A stretch of DNA of 61,779 nucleotides from assembly GCA_001800245.1 (NCBI GenBank), contig MGVA01000069.1:1-61779 (forward strand), read 5' to 3'. The notes beneath the pieces were generated by a model. The model saw nothing but the letters and a program-made list of their open reading frames with translations. It did no database searches and had not been told where the DNA came from. The position numbers and the translations under genes are program-made. The stretch is from Elusimicrobia bacterium RIFOXYA12_FULL_51_18 (GTDB lineage Bacteria > Elusimicrobiota > Elusimicrobia > Elusimicrobiales > UBA9959). The first letter of the stretch is position 1; every line of letters starts with the position of its first letter. Of this stretch, positions 1-9,061 are shown one piece after another.

Positions 1-195
1 CAATACCTGCGTAGGTGCCGTATAAGGGCCTATGGCCATCAGACGGCCAGGATTCCCCGCAGCAGCGGGTCGAAAGCCAAGCGCAATGCGTGCCAGGTTC
101 TCGAGGGGGTATGTCGCGCGAAGCGCACCTGAGCTTCGCGAAGGGAAAAATTCAACTGAATTTTTCAGGCTAAATGGGCTGTTGTTTATTGCCGG
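1..195. other. Intergenic/unknown left edge with palindromic repeat
   Basis: No complete gene is visible. A short open frame (positions 2-25) ends in TAA at 23-25 and could be the last seven codons of a gene cut by the window edge; this is only a possibility. The rest is GC-rich with small hairpins. Positions 109-169 are one copy of a 61-nt repeat that recurs at 44889-44949. Confidence 0.3.
109..169. repeat. 61-nt palindromic repeat, copy 1
   Basis: The copy contains a CTTCGCGAAG palindrome followed by a second stem, AAAAATTCA/TGAATTTTT, with a 2-nt loop. It matches 44889-44949 at all but a few positions. At one stem position a T-A pair here is C-G in the other copy (CTCCGCGGAG), a compensatory change. 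Both copies are intergenic, so it behaves as a REP-like structured element. Confidence 0.7.
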
Positions 196-219
196 GTGAT
201 TTGCGGAACGGACTTCTTT

Positions 220-564
220 ATGAAACCGCGGAAATACTGGAGAAAAGGCGCGATATTGCTTCAGACGCTGATTATGTCGGTGCTGCTGTCCATGATCGCG
301 GTTATGCTCCTTAAGTGGGTTTTCGCCAGATATATCATTGTTTCACGTGTCCAGCGGAGCGCTATGGCGAACGCAAGAGCCGTCGGTTACGCCGACAGGT
401 TCGTGGCCTGGGGATTCGGTTCGGTTCCGTCCAACCGCACCGATACCCTTCTTCCTTTAGACAGCAGCCCTAAAAACTCTATCTCGTTTCAGATCAAAGA
501 CAGCGTTGCTCCATATCCTCCGGCAGGCACACACCGCGTCGTGGTTACCTATGATGAAGATTAG
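220..564 (+). CDS. Type IV pilin/pseudopilin-like minor protein
   Basis: Small single-pass protein of about 114 aa. A short basic stretch (MKPRKYWRKG) precedes a long hydrophobic helix beginning AILLQTLIMSVLL, the layout of prepilins cleaved after Gly by the prepilin peptidase. The usual Glu at mature position 5 is Gln, as in some minor pilin-like proteins. The remaining 75 residues are soluble and have no recognisable domain. An in-frame GTG at 196 would add eight residues; neither start has a clear ribosome site. It may belong to a pilus or type II-like system whose other genes lie left of the window. Confidence 0.5.
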   Translation: MKPRKYWRKGAILLQTLIMSVLLSMIAVMLLKWVFARYIIVSRVQRSAMANARAVGYADRFVAWGFGSVPSNRTDTLLPLDSSPKNSISFQIKDSVAPYPPAGTHRVVVTYDED

Positions 565-592
565 CGATTAAAAAACAGATACACCGATACAC

Positions 593-1504
593 ATGCCTTA
601 TACGATATTTGTGAAAGTATTTCTTTTTTTTTTACTAACGGACGTCTCCTGGGCCCAGGAATCCTCAACCGTCGCTGTCTGGCATCTAAAATCCTCCCCG
701 CATTTTGAGATTTACCATGAATCCGCCTGGTCTCCAGGCTCGATATCGCTTGAGCTGGAGCGCCTGTACGGCAAGCTACGCCTCAACATCTCCATGTTCG
801 CGCCCTGGATGATACAGGAAAAGACCAGGATCTATATCTACAAAAATCAGGACACGTATCTGAATGGGGAATTCACGCCGCCCAAGTGGTCCAAAGGTCT
901 GGCTTATTTCAATAAAAAAACCATAGTGGTATACGACACCGGGGAGATAGCGACACTTAGGGCGGTTATCGCGCACGAACTCACCCATCTGTATTTTGAG
1001 AGTTTTTACGGCGAGGCCATGAAGTACCCGCCCCAGTGGCTCAACGAGGGCCTGGCTGTTATGATGGAAGATCTCTCCTATACGGAAGAAGGCCCATGGT
1101 CCCTGGCTCTGAAATATTTTTCAAAAGAGAAGATCATACCGCTGGAAGATTTTTTCAAGATGAAACTGGATCAGCTGGATTCCGATGAACAGATAGGGTA
1201 CTGGTACCTGGAGTCTTTCGGCGCGGTTTCGTATCTCTTTCAGCCGCACAAACGTCTGCAGTTTAAGAATTTTTGTTCCATCCTGCGCAAAGGCGAACCG
1301 CTGAACTCGGCGCTCTGGAAATTATACAGGCTTAACGGTCCAGCCGGAATGGAGGCTCCCTGGCGGTACTGGCTCAGCGCTCGCAGCGCCGATGAAACCA
1401 AGGGATTTTCGGCCGACTTTCCTTCGGCCAGTTTCAACTTTAAACCCGTTGAGTTGTCCTCTTTCGGCCTTGCCAATTTCGGTCCCGGAGGCAGCCGGCG
1501 CTGA
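593..1504 (+). CDS. Secreted gluzincin metallopeptidase, peptidase MA-like
   Basis: A 303-aa exported protein with an N-terminal hydrophobic signal ending near SWAQ. The zinc site HELTH (about residues 128-132) is followed 25-30 residues later by NEGLA, which supplies the third ligand Glu. That arrangement is the hallmark of the peptidase MA/DUF1570-like gluzincin family, often found on bacterial surfaces. Substrate is unknown. It follows the pilin-like gene by 28 nt on the same strand. Its last 65 nt overlap the convergent gene at 1440-3305, so both C-termini share DNA. Confidence 0.7.
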   Translation: MPYTIFVKVFLFFLLTDVSWAQESSTVAVWHLKSSPHFEIYHESAWSPGSISLELERLYGKLRLNISMFAPWMIQEKTRIYIYKNQDTYLNGEFTPPKWSKGLAYFNKKTIVVYDTGEIATLRAVIAHELTHLYFESFYGEAMKYPPQWLNEGLAVMMEDLSYTEEGPWSLALKYFSKEKIIPLEDFFKMKLDQLDSDEQIGYWYLESFGAVSYLFQPHKRLQFKNFCSILRKGEPLNSALWKLYRLNGPAGMEAPWRYWLSARSADETKGFSADFPSASFNFKPVELSSFGLANFGPGGSRR

Positions 1505-3305
1505 ATCCTGTTTTTTCTAGGCCCCTGAGCATTCGATCAGCCCCCGGCCCTAGTCCAGCCCAGGCGTAGAAATCCAGCACGCCTATTATATCGCAGATCC
1601 CGGCTCCCGAGGGAAGATTGAGCGTGGCCGCGCCATTTTTTCGCACTTTCAGAACCTCCAGGGCCGTCCAGGCTTCAAAGAGGGAAGGCTCAGCTTTCAA
1701 CGCGGCATTGAAATCCTTGACGGCATTCTCTTTCTCTCCGTTTCTCCAGAAGGCGAGGCCGCGTACATAAATAGCGCCGGCTTTACCGGGAGAACTTCTG
1801 AGCGCGGCTTCCGCCAGCTTAAGCCCCTCCGGGCCGCGGTTTAGCGTTATATAAAAAAAAGCCAGCCGCAATTGCATGTCGGGATCTCCGGGGGCAAGTT
1901 CCAGCGCTTTTCGCATGTGCGCCTCCATTCCCCGAATGTCGCCGCTGGAGAAAAGAGCCGCCGCCATATTGAGTTCGGCCCTCGGGGAAGAGCGGGACGA
2001 GGTTAATATCGCTGAGAAAAAAGCTTTGTCGTCCATAAATACCGGAGCTCGTTCAAATAATAAAAACAAAAGCAGAAGAAGATAGCAGATCCCTCCCGCC
2101 GCCGCAACCCCCCTTCCAAGCGTTTTACGGCCCATATCCAACGCTGCGCCGGCCAGCAAAGCGTAACCGGCTAGAGGGATATATAAGTAACGGTCGGCTT
2201 TAATATTGGCTATAGGTATAAGGTTGGCGGCGGGAAGAAGCGCGATAAAGATGAAAAAAACCGCAAAGGCCGCCGTCCTGTTCTTTTTGAGCAGAAGAAG
2301 AGCCGCCGCCAGAAATGCCGAAAGTTCAATAACCGAAGGGAGTGCCCGGCTAAAAGATTTTATCACGCGGGGGGTGTAGTCGCCACTCAAATTAAAGGGC
2401 GCGATCATAGTGTTGATATATTGACGCCAGATGTCCATCATGGTCAGGAGATTCAGCTTCCAGTCGGAGTATATCTCCCGCCAGGGCGGAGCCGGCGCTC
2501 CGCCTATTCCGGCAGGGATATTCCGCGGCAGCAGAGAATCCGGGTAAAGCCCCATAAAGGCTTTTCCGGCTTTCCAGGCGCCGGGAATTATATAGCCGGC
2601 TCTGGGGAAACGAAACCATAGGTAAAAAACCGCGGCGCAGATAAGCAGGCTGAATTCTATCAAAAATCTTTTTTCAAACATGGACCCGTCCCGCGCAAGC
2701 CGCCGGTAGACCAGCAGAACAAGGGGAAAGGTCGCGCCCATTTCGTTAGAGAGCATGGAAAGCAGGAAAAAACAGACAACGGGAAGCGAATAATATTTCT
2801 TGCCGGTTTTTTCGCCCAGCTCAGCGGACAAGAAGGCCAGTAAATAGAAAAACAGACAAAGAAGATGGCTGCGAAAAGTGATTATATTGACCGGCTCCGC
2901 CGCCAGCGGGTGGGCGGCGAACAACAGCGCCGCCAGAAAAGCGGACGGCAGGGTGATCCCGAAAATACCGGCACATAAGACGAAAACCAGCGCGGCATTG
3001 GATGCGTGCAGGATAACATTGGTGAAACGGAGGTTCCAGATGTCCGCCGGCCCCGCGCAGTTGTCCAGAATAAGGCTGGCGTTCACCACTGGTCTGGCGC
3101 TCATGGGCACGGGAAGCACTTTCAGGAGATAGACCGGGTTCAGCGTGTAGCGCAGGTTGGAGCAGTCCCGTATAAAGGTATTGTGTTTTATGAAGACGTT
3201 GTCATCCCAGACAGGCCTGTTTGCAAGCGAATTCCAGTACAGGAAGGCGGTAAACAGAAAAATAGCGGCGACTGCGAATAAAAGCGGCTTTGTTTTTTTT
3301 CCCAT
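1440..3305 (-). CDS. Polytopic membrane TPR protein, TMTC/PMT-like
   Basis: A 621-aa protein. The N-terminal 410 residues hold about ten hydrophobic segments, with an early luminal WDD motif (residues 33-35) typical of GT-C glycosyltransferases and the TMTC family. Residues 425-560 form three or so tetratricopeptide repeats (for example LAFWRNGEKENAVKDFNAALKAEP, cut here to a recognisable TPR core). By analogy it may transfer sugars from a lipid carrier to proteins or glycans at the membrane, but no acceptor is known. It converges on and overlaps the preceding protease gene by 65 nt and is divergent from the GT2 gene at 3356. Confidence 0.6.
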   Translation of the reverse strand: MGKKTKPLLFAVAAIFLFTAFLYWNSLANRPVWDDNVFIKHNTFIRDCSNLRYTLNPVYLLKVLPVPMSARPVVNASLILDNCAGPADIWNLRFTNVILHASNAALVFVLCAGIFGITLPSAFLAALLFAAHPLAAEPVNIITFRSHLLCLFFYLLAFLSAELGEKTGKKYYSLPVVCFFLLSMLSNEMGATFPLVLLVYRRLARDGSMFEKRFLIEFSLLICAAVFYLWFRFPRAGYIIPGAWKAGKAFMGLYPDSLLPRNIPAGIGGAPAPPWREIYSDWKLNLLTMMDIWRQYINTMIAPFNLSGDYTPRVIKSFSRALPSVIELSAFLAAALLLLKKNRTAAFAVFFIFIALLPAANLIPIANIKADRYLYIPLAGYALLAGAALDMGRKTLGRGVAAAGGICYLLLLLFLLFERAPVFMDDKAFFSAILTSSRSSPRAELNMAAALFSSGDIRGMEAHMRKALELAPGDPDMQLRLAFFYITLNRGPEGLKLAEAALRSSPGKAGAIYVRGLAFWRNGEKENAVKDFNAALKAEPSLFEAWTALEVLKVRKNGAATLNLPSGAGICDIIGVLDFYAWAGLGPGADRMLRGLEKTGFSAGCLRDRNWQGRKRTTQRV

Positions 3306-3324
3306 TTTGACCCTGGATTAATTT

Positions 3325-3330
3325 TATAAT
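3325..3330 (+). promoter_or_regulatory. Candidate -10 box for the GT2 gene at 3356
   Basis: A perfect TATAAT lies 25 nt before the start codon at 3356. A Shine-Dalgarno-like AGAGGA is at 3339-3344, 11 nt from the ATG. No good -35 at the expected spacing is visible, so the assignment is tentative. It is the likely entry point of the plus-strand arm of the accessory island. Confidence 0.35.
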
Positions 3331-3355
3331 ATTTACATAGAGGATTTTTTTTAAC

Positions 3356-4174
3356 ATGCCAGAAAAAAGAGGACATAAAGGGCTTGCCAGTTTAATAATA
3401 CCGGTCTATAACGCTCTCCCGCACCTGAAAAAATGCGTGGAGAGCGCGGTCAAAACGGCGGATTGGCCGTATGAACTGATTCTTGTGGATAATGCTTCCG
3501 GCCTTCCCACCCGGAAATATATTAAGTCCCTTCCAAAAGCGGTAAAGATATTCAATCCCGCCAATTACGGTTTCGCAAAGGCCGTGAATCAGGGAATAAA
3601 AGCGGCGAAAGGAGAATTTATAGTTCTGGTAAATAGTGATCTTGTTTTTTACGAAGGCTGGCTCGAAGGCCTTATCCGCTGCCTTACAGCCTCGCGGGAT
3701 ATAGGCGCGGCGGGCCCTATGACCAACCGCACGGTCGGAGTGCAGCGTATAATACTGGCCCCGAAGATCGAACGAAATCCCAGGGCGCTTGAGCTGTTTG
3801 CCGGCGCCATGCAGCTTAAATTCAAGGGTAAGCATTTTGACGTGCATAGACTGGTGGGGTTTTGCGTCGCGCTCAAACGGGAGGTTGTGGAACGGATAGG
3901 ACTGCTGGACGAGCGCTTTGGGACCGGCTGTTTCGAAGACCTGGACTACTCCTTACGGATAAGGCAGGCGGGCTGGCGGCTGGCGGCGGCAAAGGACGTT
4001 TTTGTGCGTCATCATCACCATGCCAGTTTCGCGGGGCATGATCATTTTCACGACTGGGCCGTCAAAAATAGGCAGGTTTTTATAGATAAATGGTGCAGGA
4101 AAGCGCTGGAGTTTTTGGACGAGATAGACCCATATCTGGAGCCTAGGTCCATTAAAATGCTGGAGAAATATTGA
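3356..4174 (+). CDS. Glycosyltransferase family 2
   Basis: A 272-aa GT-A enzyme. The N-terminal nucleotide-sugar fold reads SLIIPVYNAL, then VDNASG and the metal-binding VNSDLVF motif in place of the DxD. A later FEDLDYSLR stretch is the acceptor/catalytic ED motif of rhamnosyltransferase-like GT2 proteins. It has no obvious membrane segment. It lies 10 nt upstream of the large fusion gene at 4185 and is probably cotranscribed with it. Donor and acceptor cannot be told from sequence; a role in building the glycan of the accessory island is inferred. Confidence 0.8.
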   Translation: MPEKRGHKGLASLIIPVYNALPHLKKCVESAVKTADWPYELILVDNASGLPTRKYIKSLPKAVKIFNPANYGFAKAVNQGIKAAKGEFIVLVNSDLVFYEGWLEGLIRCLTASRDIGAAGPMTNRTVGVQRIILAPKIERNPRALELFAGAMQLKFKGKHFDVHRLVGFCVALKREVVERIGLLDERFGTGCFEDLDYSLRIRQAGWRLAAAKDVFVRHHHHASFAGHDHFHDWAVKNRQVFIDKWCRKALEFLDEIDPYLEPRSIKMLEKY

Positions 4175-4184
4175 AGCCTGCCGC

Positions 4185-7100
4185 ATGAATACGCCCCCCG
4201 GAACCTGTTTGGATAAAATATATCCCATTTCGGGCCATTCCATGCGTTTTTTGCTGGAACCCGGAGACAAAGTCTCGGTGACGCATACCGGCAAAGACAC
4301 CCTTAAGACCGGGGATATCGCTTTGCTGTTGAAATGGAACGGCGCGAAACCTGAAGGCTATGTAATACACCGCGTAGCGGCCCGATTCGCAGGAGAAGGC
4401 GGCCCGCGCCTTTTGACCAAAGGCGACAGTCTTTGTTCTTTCGACGGTCCACCTTCCGCTTTTCAGCCGGTGGGGAAAGTGGCGGAGATATTCAAGGGGG
4501 GGACGCGCGCCAGGCCGGGGGATCTTGTATGCGAGAGGTTTTGGCCGTTTTTTTCCCTGTATTCCGTTCTCGCCAACAAGTTTTTATCGTTTACCATAAT
4601 TACGGCCAGATATTTTTTTGTTTTCCTGCACATGTTTTTCGTGCGTCCTTTCCCGTTCCTACGGGGCGCGGCAACTTATAATATCGCCGTTTGTTGGTGG
4701 GAAAGTTTGCTTTATCCGGATCTGCTTAAAGCCTGTTCCCGGCTATTCTTTGTTTTTGACTCACAATCGTTTTCAGCCGCTCCGCCGTATCCGGATGTTC
4801 GACGCTTCCGCTCCGGCAGAATAGACCGCGACGAGGTATGGACCGGAGAGGTGACCGTCAGAGATTATCTTATTATAGACAGGAAAACCCGCGTCACGGT
4901 CCTCCCCGGCGCCAGTATCCGGTTTGAACGGGCGGAAGGATGGTTCATCCCCGTGCTGCGTTCGGGTCTGGACGGCTTGGAAGAACTGGACAGTCTTCAT
5001 CCTAAAATACTTGTCTACGGCTCTTTCGATATAATGGGTTCGCGGGAAGCGCCTGTTACCTTCTCGGAAAACAGCGGGGGCATCCATTATTTTGGCGGAG
5101 CCTCAGGAAGTCTCTCGCATTTTCATTTTCCGGCCTCCGGTGCGGCAGCCTTGAGCGCGTGGGACAGGACTGTCCTGAAACTAAAAAACGCCTCGTTTAC
5201 CGGCGCCTCTCCGGCGCTTCGTCTAAATAATTTTTCCACCGCTGAAATTTCTTCCTGTTCCGTTTCAGGCGCGGGGACTTCGGCATTCGTACTGCGCGAC
5301 CACGCCTGCTTGCGCGCCTCGGATATACAGGTGCGGTCTTCGGCGGCTGCGGCCTTGGACACCCGCGGATGTTCTGTGGTGGAACTGAAAAACGCCTCGT
5401 TTACCGGCGCCTCTGCGGCTCTTCGTTTAAATAATTTTTCCACTGCTGAAATTTCTTCCTGCTCCGTTTCAGGCGCGGGAACTTCGGCATTTATACTGCG
5501 CGACCACGCCCGCTTGCTCGCCTCGGATGTCCGCGTTGAATCTTCAACGGCGGCAGCTCTGGACGCCGGCGGGCGCTCTGTGACCGAAATAAAAAACTCC
5601 GATATACTCGGTAACGGAACCGGGATAAGGCTTTTCGGGAAAGCTTCTGCCGCGCTCAAGAACTGTATGATCTACGAAAACGGAGCGGGCGTATCCTTGG
5701 GAGACAACTCATCCCTTAGCGCCTCGGACTGCGCTTTTGAAGATAACAGGGGGCCTTCCATTGAAGTACTGGACAAGGGCGAAGCCCTTCTTTCCGATGT
5801 CCGTTCGTCCGGCCGGCCTTCAGCGATAGTCCTGAAAGACGGCGCCGGTTTAAGGATCCTGGGAGGATCTTTTCAAAATCAAACTTCCCCGCTCGCCTAT
5901 ATCGGCCGCGGTTCTGGCCTGCTGGCGGACGATTCCTCCTTTTCATCCGCTGGGAATACGTTCGTTTCAGAGGATGCGTCCAGTTTGAAAATAAGAGGTT
6001 CCAGGATAGCGTCATCCGGAGGGTATCCTTTAAGAGTATCCTGCGAACGGTTTGAGATGTTTGGATGCGAAGTGTCCGGCCGTGGCGGAGTGTTTATAGA
6101 AAAAGCCTCGTCCGCCGTTATCACGGGCTCAGTTATAACCTCCGCGCGGTATGCTCTAATTTCCGGAGCCGGCAGCCTCCACGTTTCAGGCCTAAGGGCC
6201 GAGGGCGGGGAAATGGGGGGGATCGAGCTTAGAGCGGGAGAAAACTATATAGAGCGCACGCAAATAAACAATTCTCCTTCCCCGGGAATATCGGCCTTTC
6301 CCGGAGCCGAAATCAAGTCATTATCCGTCCTATATAACGGTCGTGCCTGGATGCCCGCCCCGCCGCGCGAATATAACGACCGTGCCTGGGCGGCGCCGCG
6401 CTCAGGCGGGCCGCCGGCGTTGCTGAGGAAATACGCGCACGCTTTTGTCATAGCCACCTCCGGCCTTTTCCCGCTGGTCTTTTTTTACCGGCTGATCTAT
6501 AAAGCGGCGCTATTTATAGTTTCGCGAACGCTCTATATCCAGCCGCCGGTGGAAGCTGTCTGCGTTCATCGGGGGATGACCACCGCTTCCTGGCTGCCCG
6601 GCTATAGCGACATAGATCTGCAGCTTATCATCGCGGAGCTCCCCGCGGAAAAAGAATCGGTTTTTATGGATGAATTCTTCAGTCGCCGTTCCGTTCTGAA
6701 AAGTTTTTTTCCTTTCCTTGGCGAAACCCTTATTTCCACCGCCGGGGAATTGAGGGCGTTCTTAGATCTGGGCGGAGTGAAGGCTGGAGAATTTTTGGCT
6801 TCGGCTAAATCACTCAGGGGGAATGCGCGCCAATCCACTCCGCCGTACGTCCGGCCCGCCGTTTCCTGCGCCGATATCTCTGAGGTTTTTTATTCCTATA
6901 CAATATTGATGAAAAATCTTTTCGGCGCGGAATTTACTCCCGAAACGATGCGAAAAAGGAACTGTTTTAAAACGATTGTGGATATAAAACGTTATCTCGA
7001 TCCGCTTTCCACGCCGGCCATACGGCTTTCACGCGCAGCCTACGCCCGTTCACGAAAACTGGAGATATTCGAGAAAGCCGACTGCGTGAAGGGGGCGTTC

Positions 7101-7901
7101 GAAGCGTTTTCATCAATGCACCGTTTTTTTGCGGATAGTCAGGACTGTAAGAAGTCACAGGCTCCGGAGCGGATGAAAATATTGAGAGCCGCCCCCGGCG
7201 TCGTCTTTGGTTCTTTCAATAAAACCCGGTTCGATGATATGGTCGGGGAGATAGGCCGCAAAGCGTCAAGAGGCGGCATCTCCTGCGTTTTGGACAGTCT
7301 TTACAGGTTTTACGTAGTGGTGCCGGACGAAAATGCACAAGATTCCGGCGCTTTCTTAAACATCTGCGCCACGATCATGCAACTGCGCGCGAAAAACGCC
7401 TTCCTGGCGCCGGTTCCCATGATCCTATCGCGCGGTACTTTTGAAGCGCTTGCTGTCAGCGCGTATTTGAATAATCCCCTTTTCTGGCTGGATTTTCACG
7501 GTGACTTTTCCAGGGATTTCTCAGCCGACGGGCTTTTGCCGGAAGAAAGCGTGATATATAAATATAATTTCTCTCCCTTAACCTTTTTTCCTTCCGAAGA
7601 GCGGCTGAGGGATGCGGCAATCCTGAGTTTTAGGCATTTTGCCGTATCATGCCGCTCCTATTTTCCTGAACTTACCGCTCATTACCTTTATTCAAGAGTA
7701 ATGGGGCTCCGTCTGCTCATCGAAAAGGAGACCGCTGTGCCTTTTTCAGACACGGCTTTTATTCGTGAATGTTTTTTGCGCCACTATCCAGCTTACGCCG
7801 CGGAACTGGAAAGGCCGGATCTGCTCAGGGGCCGCGATTTACGCCGGGATTACGCCTTTATATCGGGACAAGTAAAGTCTCTGGAGGCATTTTTAAGATG
7901 A
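4185..7901 (+). CDS. Fusion: S26 signal-peptidase-like, beta-helix and nucleotidyltransferase
   Basis: A 1238-aa protein with at least three modules. Residues 10-110 look like a small S24/S26 peptidase of the SipW/ER type: SGHSM gives the candidate nucleophile Ser19, IHRV gives His62, and KGDS (79-82) matches the conserved GD box. Hydrophobic segments at about 117-157 and 748-785 suggest membrane attachment. Residues 220-700 are a right-handed parallel beta-helix with many short Ser/Ala/Asn-rich coils, including a recent 68-codon duplication. Around 806-811 lies GYSDIDL, the metal-binding motif of polymerase-beta-like nucleotidyltransferases, followed by 400 mostly helical residues. S24/S26 peptidases and nucleotidyltransferases are known beside PqqD and HPrK-like genes; having them in one chain with a beta-helix is unusual. 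Function is unknown. Confidence 0.65.
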   Translation: MNTPPGTCLDKIYPISGHSMRFLLEPGDKVSVTHTGKDTLKTGDIALLLKWNGAKPEGYVIHRVAARFAGEGGPRLLTKGDSLCSFDGPPSAFQPVGKVAEIFKGGTRARPGDLVCERFWPFFSLYSVLANKFLSFTIITARYFFVFLHMFFVRPFPFLRGAATYNIAVCWWESLLYPDLLKACSRLFFVFDSQSFSAAPPYPDVRRFRSGRIDRDEVWTGEVTVRDYLIIDRKTRVTVLPGASIRFERAEGWFIPVLRSGLDGLEELDSLHPKILVYGSFDIMGSREAPVTFSENSGGIHYFGGASGSLSHFHFPASGAAALSAWDRTVLKLKNASFTGASPALRLNNFSTAEISSCSVSGAGTSAFVLRDHACLRASDIQVRSSAAAALDTRGCSVVELKNASFTGASAALRLNNFSTAEISSCSVSGAGTSAFILRDHARLLASDVRVESSTAAALDAGGRSVTEIKNSDILGNGTGIRLFGKASAALKNCMIYENGAGVSLGDNSSLSASDCAFEDNRGPSIEVLDKGEALLSDVRSSGRPSAIVLKDGAGLRILGGSFQNQTSPLAYIGRGSGLLADDSSFSSAGNTFVSEDASSLKIRGSRIASSGGYPLRVSCERFEMFGCEVSGRGGVFIEKASSAVITGSVITSARYALISGAGSLHVSGLRAEGGEMGGIELRAGENYIERTQINNSPSPGISAFPGAEIKSLSVLYNGRAWMPAPPREYNDRAWAAPRSGGPPALLRKYAHAFVIATSGLFPLVFFYRLIYKAALFIVSRTLYIQPPVEAVCVHRGMTTASWLPGYSDIDLQLIIAELPAEKESVFMDEFFSRRSVLKSFFPFLGETLISTAGELRAFLDLGGVKAGEFLASAKSLRGNARQSTPPYVRPAVSCADISEVFYSYTILMKNLFGAEFTPETMRKRNCFKTIVDIKRYLDPLSTPAIRLSRAAYARSRKLEIFEKADCVKGAFEAFSSMHRFFADSQDCKKSQAPERMKILRAAPGVVFGSFNKTRFDDMVGEIGRKASRGGISCVLDSLYRFYVVVPDENAQDSGAFLNICATIMQLRAKNAFLAPVPMILSRGTFEALAVSAYLNNPLFWLDFHGDFSRDFSADGLLPEESVIYKYNFSPLTFFPSEERLRDAAILSFRHFAVSCRSYFPELTAHYLYSRVMGLRLLIEKETAVPFSDTAFIRECFLRHYPAYAAELERPDLLRGRDLRRDYAFISGQVKSLEAFLR
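5177..5584 (+). repeat. Tandem 204-bp duplication within the beta-helix
   Basis: Two adjacent 204-bp units (68 codons each) encode nearly identical sequence beginning LKNASFTGAS and continuing through NNFSTAEISS and SGAGTSAF. Nucleotide identity is high across most of the unit, including silent sites. The duplication is therefore recent or homogenised. The 204-nt offset is read from the repeated cctcg at 5191 and 5395. Confidence 0.8.
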
Positions 7902-7996
7902 GCGCGATAGCGGATAGTATCCGAATGTTTTTAGTGTCTTTGACTCATTTTTCCCATCCGAAAATTCCATAAAAGTTTCAGATGTAACTTTGCCCA

Positions 7997-9061
7997 ATGA
8001 AAAACAATTTTAATTTCCCGGTCAGTGTGATAATAATAACTTTCCGAAGGCAAAGCGCGCTTAACGCCTGCCTCTCAAGCCTCTGGGCCGCCGCCGCCCG
8101 CGCGCGGCCGCTGGAGATCATAACGGCTGTGAACGGCCGCGATGACGAAACGGCGGTTTTTTTGCGGGGCATTGAAAAGAAATACACGCTTCTTAAAGTG
8201 TTGGAACTGCCGAGGATGTGCAGGGGGGAAGCCAGGAATGCCGCTTTGAAGGCCTCCTCAGGCGGGTGGATCTGTTTTCTGGACGACGATACTGAAGTAC
8301 CGCCGGATTATTTCAGCAATCTGGCATCGGAAATAAGAAAAGGGGGGGCCGATGTTTTGGGCGGGGGGCAGGCGATAGATCCCGTAAAAGCCTCTGTCTT
8401 TGAAAGAGCGGCCTGTTTCGCCTTATCCTCATTTTGGGGCGCGGGACCTTTTCGCGTGCGATTCAGGTCTTTCTATGGCAGGCGGCCGGCTGGTCCCAAT
8501 GAATTCATCCTGTGCAATCTGGCTTTCAGAAGGGAAGTTCTGGGAAAAGAACTTTCCCCTTTCAAAGGGCATTTAACCAGCGCGGAGGAGAATCTGCTTC
8601 TTAACGAACTCGCCGCCGCGGGCATTCCCATGCGTCTGACCGGGGGATTGAACCTGATACACAGAAGACGATGGGACCTGGCTTCTTTCTCAGGTCAGAT
8701 CTTTCGCTCCGGAATGGGAAGGGCTCAGATCACGTTTCTTTACCCAGACGGTTTCACATTTTTCACGATTTTGCCCGCGCTGGGGGCGTTTCTATCGATA
8801 TGCGCCCTGTTATTTTCTCCCGGCTTTTTCAAGGCGGGAATTTTTTTATATTTCGCGGGAAGCGCCCTATCCGCGATCCCGGCTCTGCGGGATGGGGGCG
8901 CGAAAACAGCCTCCATCTGCTTCACGCTTTTTTTCGCGACACATTTCTCATACGCGGCCGGCTGGTGCTGGGGGATTCTTGGTCTGCTGAAAGACCTCCT
9001 CAGGCGCGGCGAACACCTTTCACGCTGTGTCTGTGAGATTCATCCAAAAGAAATTTCTTGA
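7997..9061 (+). CDS. Glycosyltransferase family 2 with C-terminal membrane segments
   Basis: A 354-aa enzyme. SVIIITFRR opens the GT-A fold, CFLDDDTEVP supplies the DxD-type metal site, and SAEENLLL is the acceptor-side acidic motif. The last 100 residues carry two to three transmembrane helices (roughly 245-330), so it acts at the inner membrane, perhaps on a lipid-linked acceptor. It lies 95 nt after the large fusion gene on the same strand. Its last 62 nt overlap the convergent HPrK-like gene, so the two arms of the island are tail-to-tail here. Confidence 0.75.
   Translation: MKNNFNFPVSVIIITFRRQSALNACLSSLWAAAARARPLEIITAVNGRDDETAVFLRGIEKKYTLLKVLELPRMCRGEARNAALKASSGGWICFLDDDTEVPPDYFSNLASEIRKGGADVLGGGQAIDPVKASVFERAACFALSSFWGAGPFRVRFRSFYGRRPAGPNEFILCNLAFRREVLGKELSPFKGHLTSAEENLLLNELAAAGIPMRLTGGLNLIHRRRWDLASFSGQIFRSGMGRAQITFLYPDGFTFFTILPALGAFLSICALLFSPGFFKAGIFLYFAGSALSAIPALRDGGAKTASICFTLFFATHFSYAAGWCWGILGLLKDLLRRGEHLSRCVCEIHPKEIS

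Noticed and set aside
5123..5659. Minus-strand 178-codon frame opposite the beta-helix
   Set aside because: It mirrors the 204-bp duplication and is low-complexity Ala/Ser/Glu; a shadow of the real gene.
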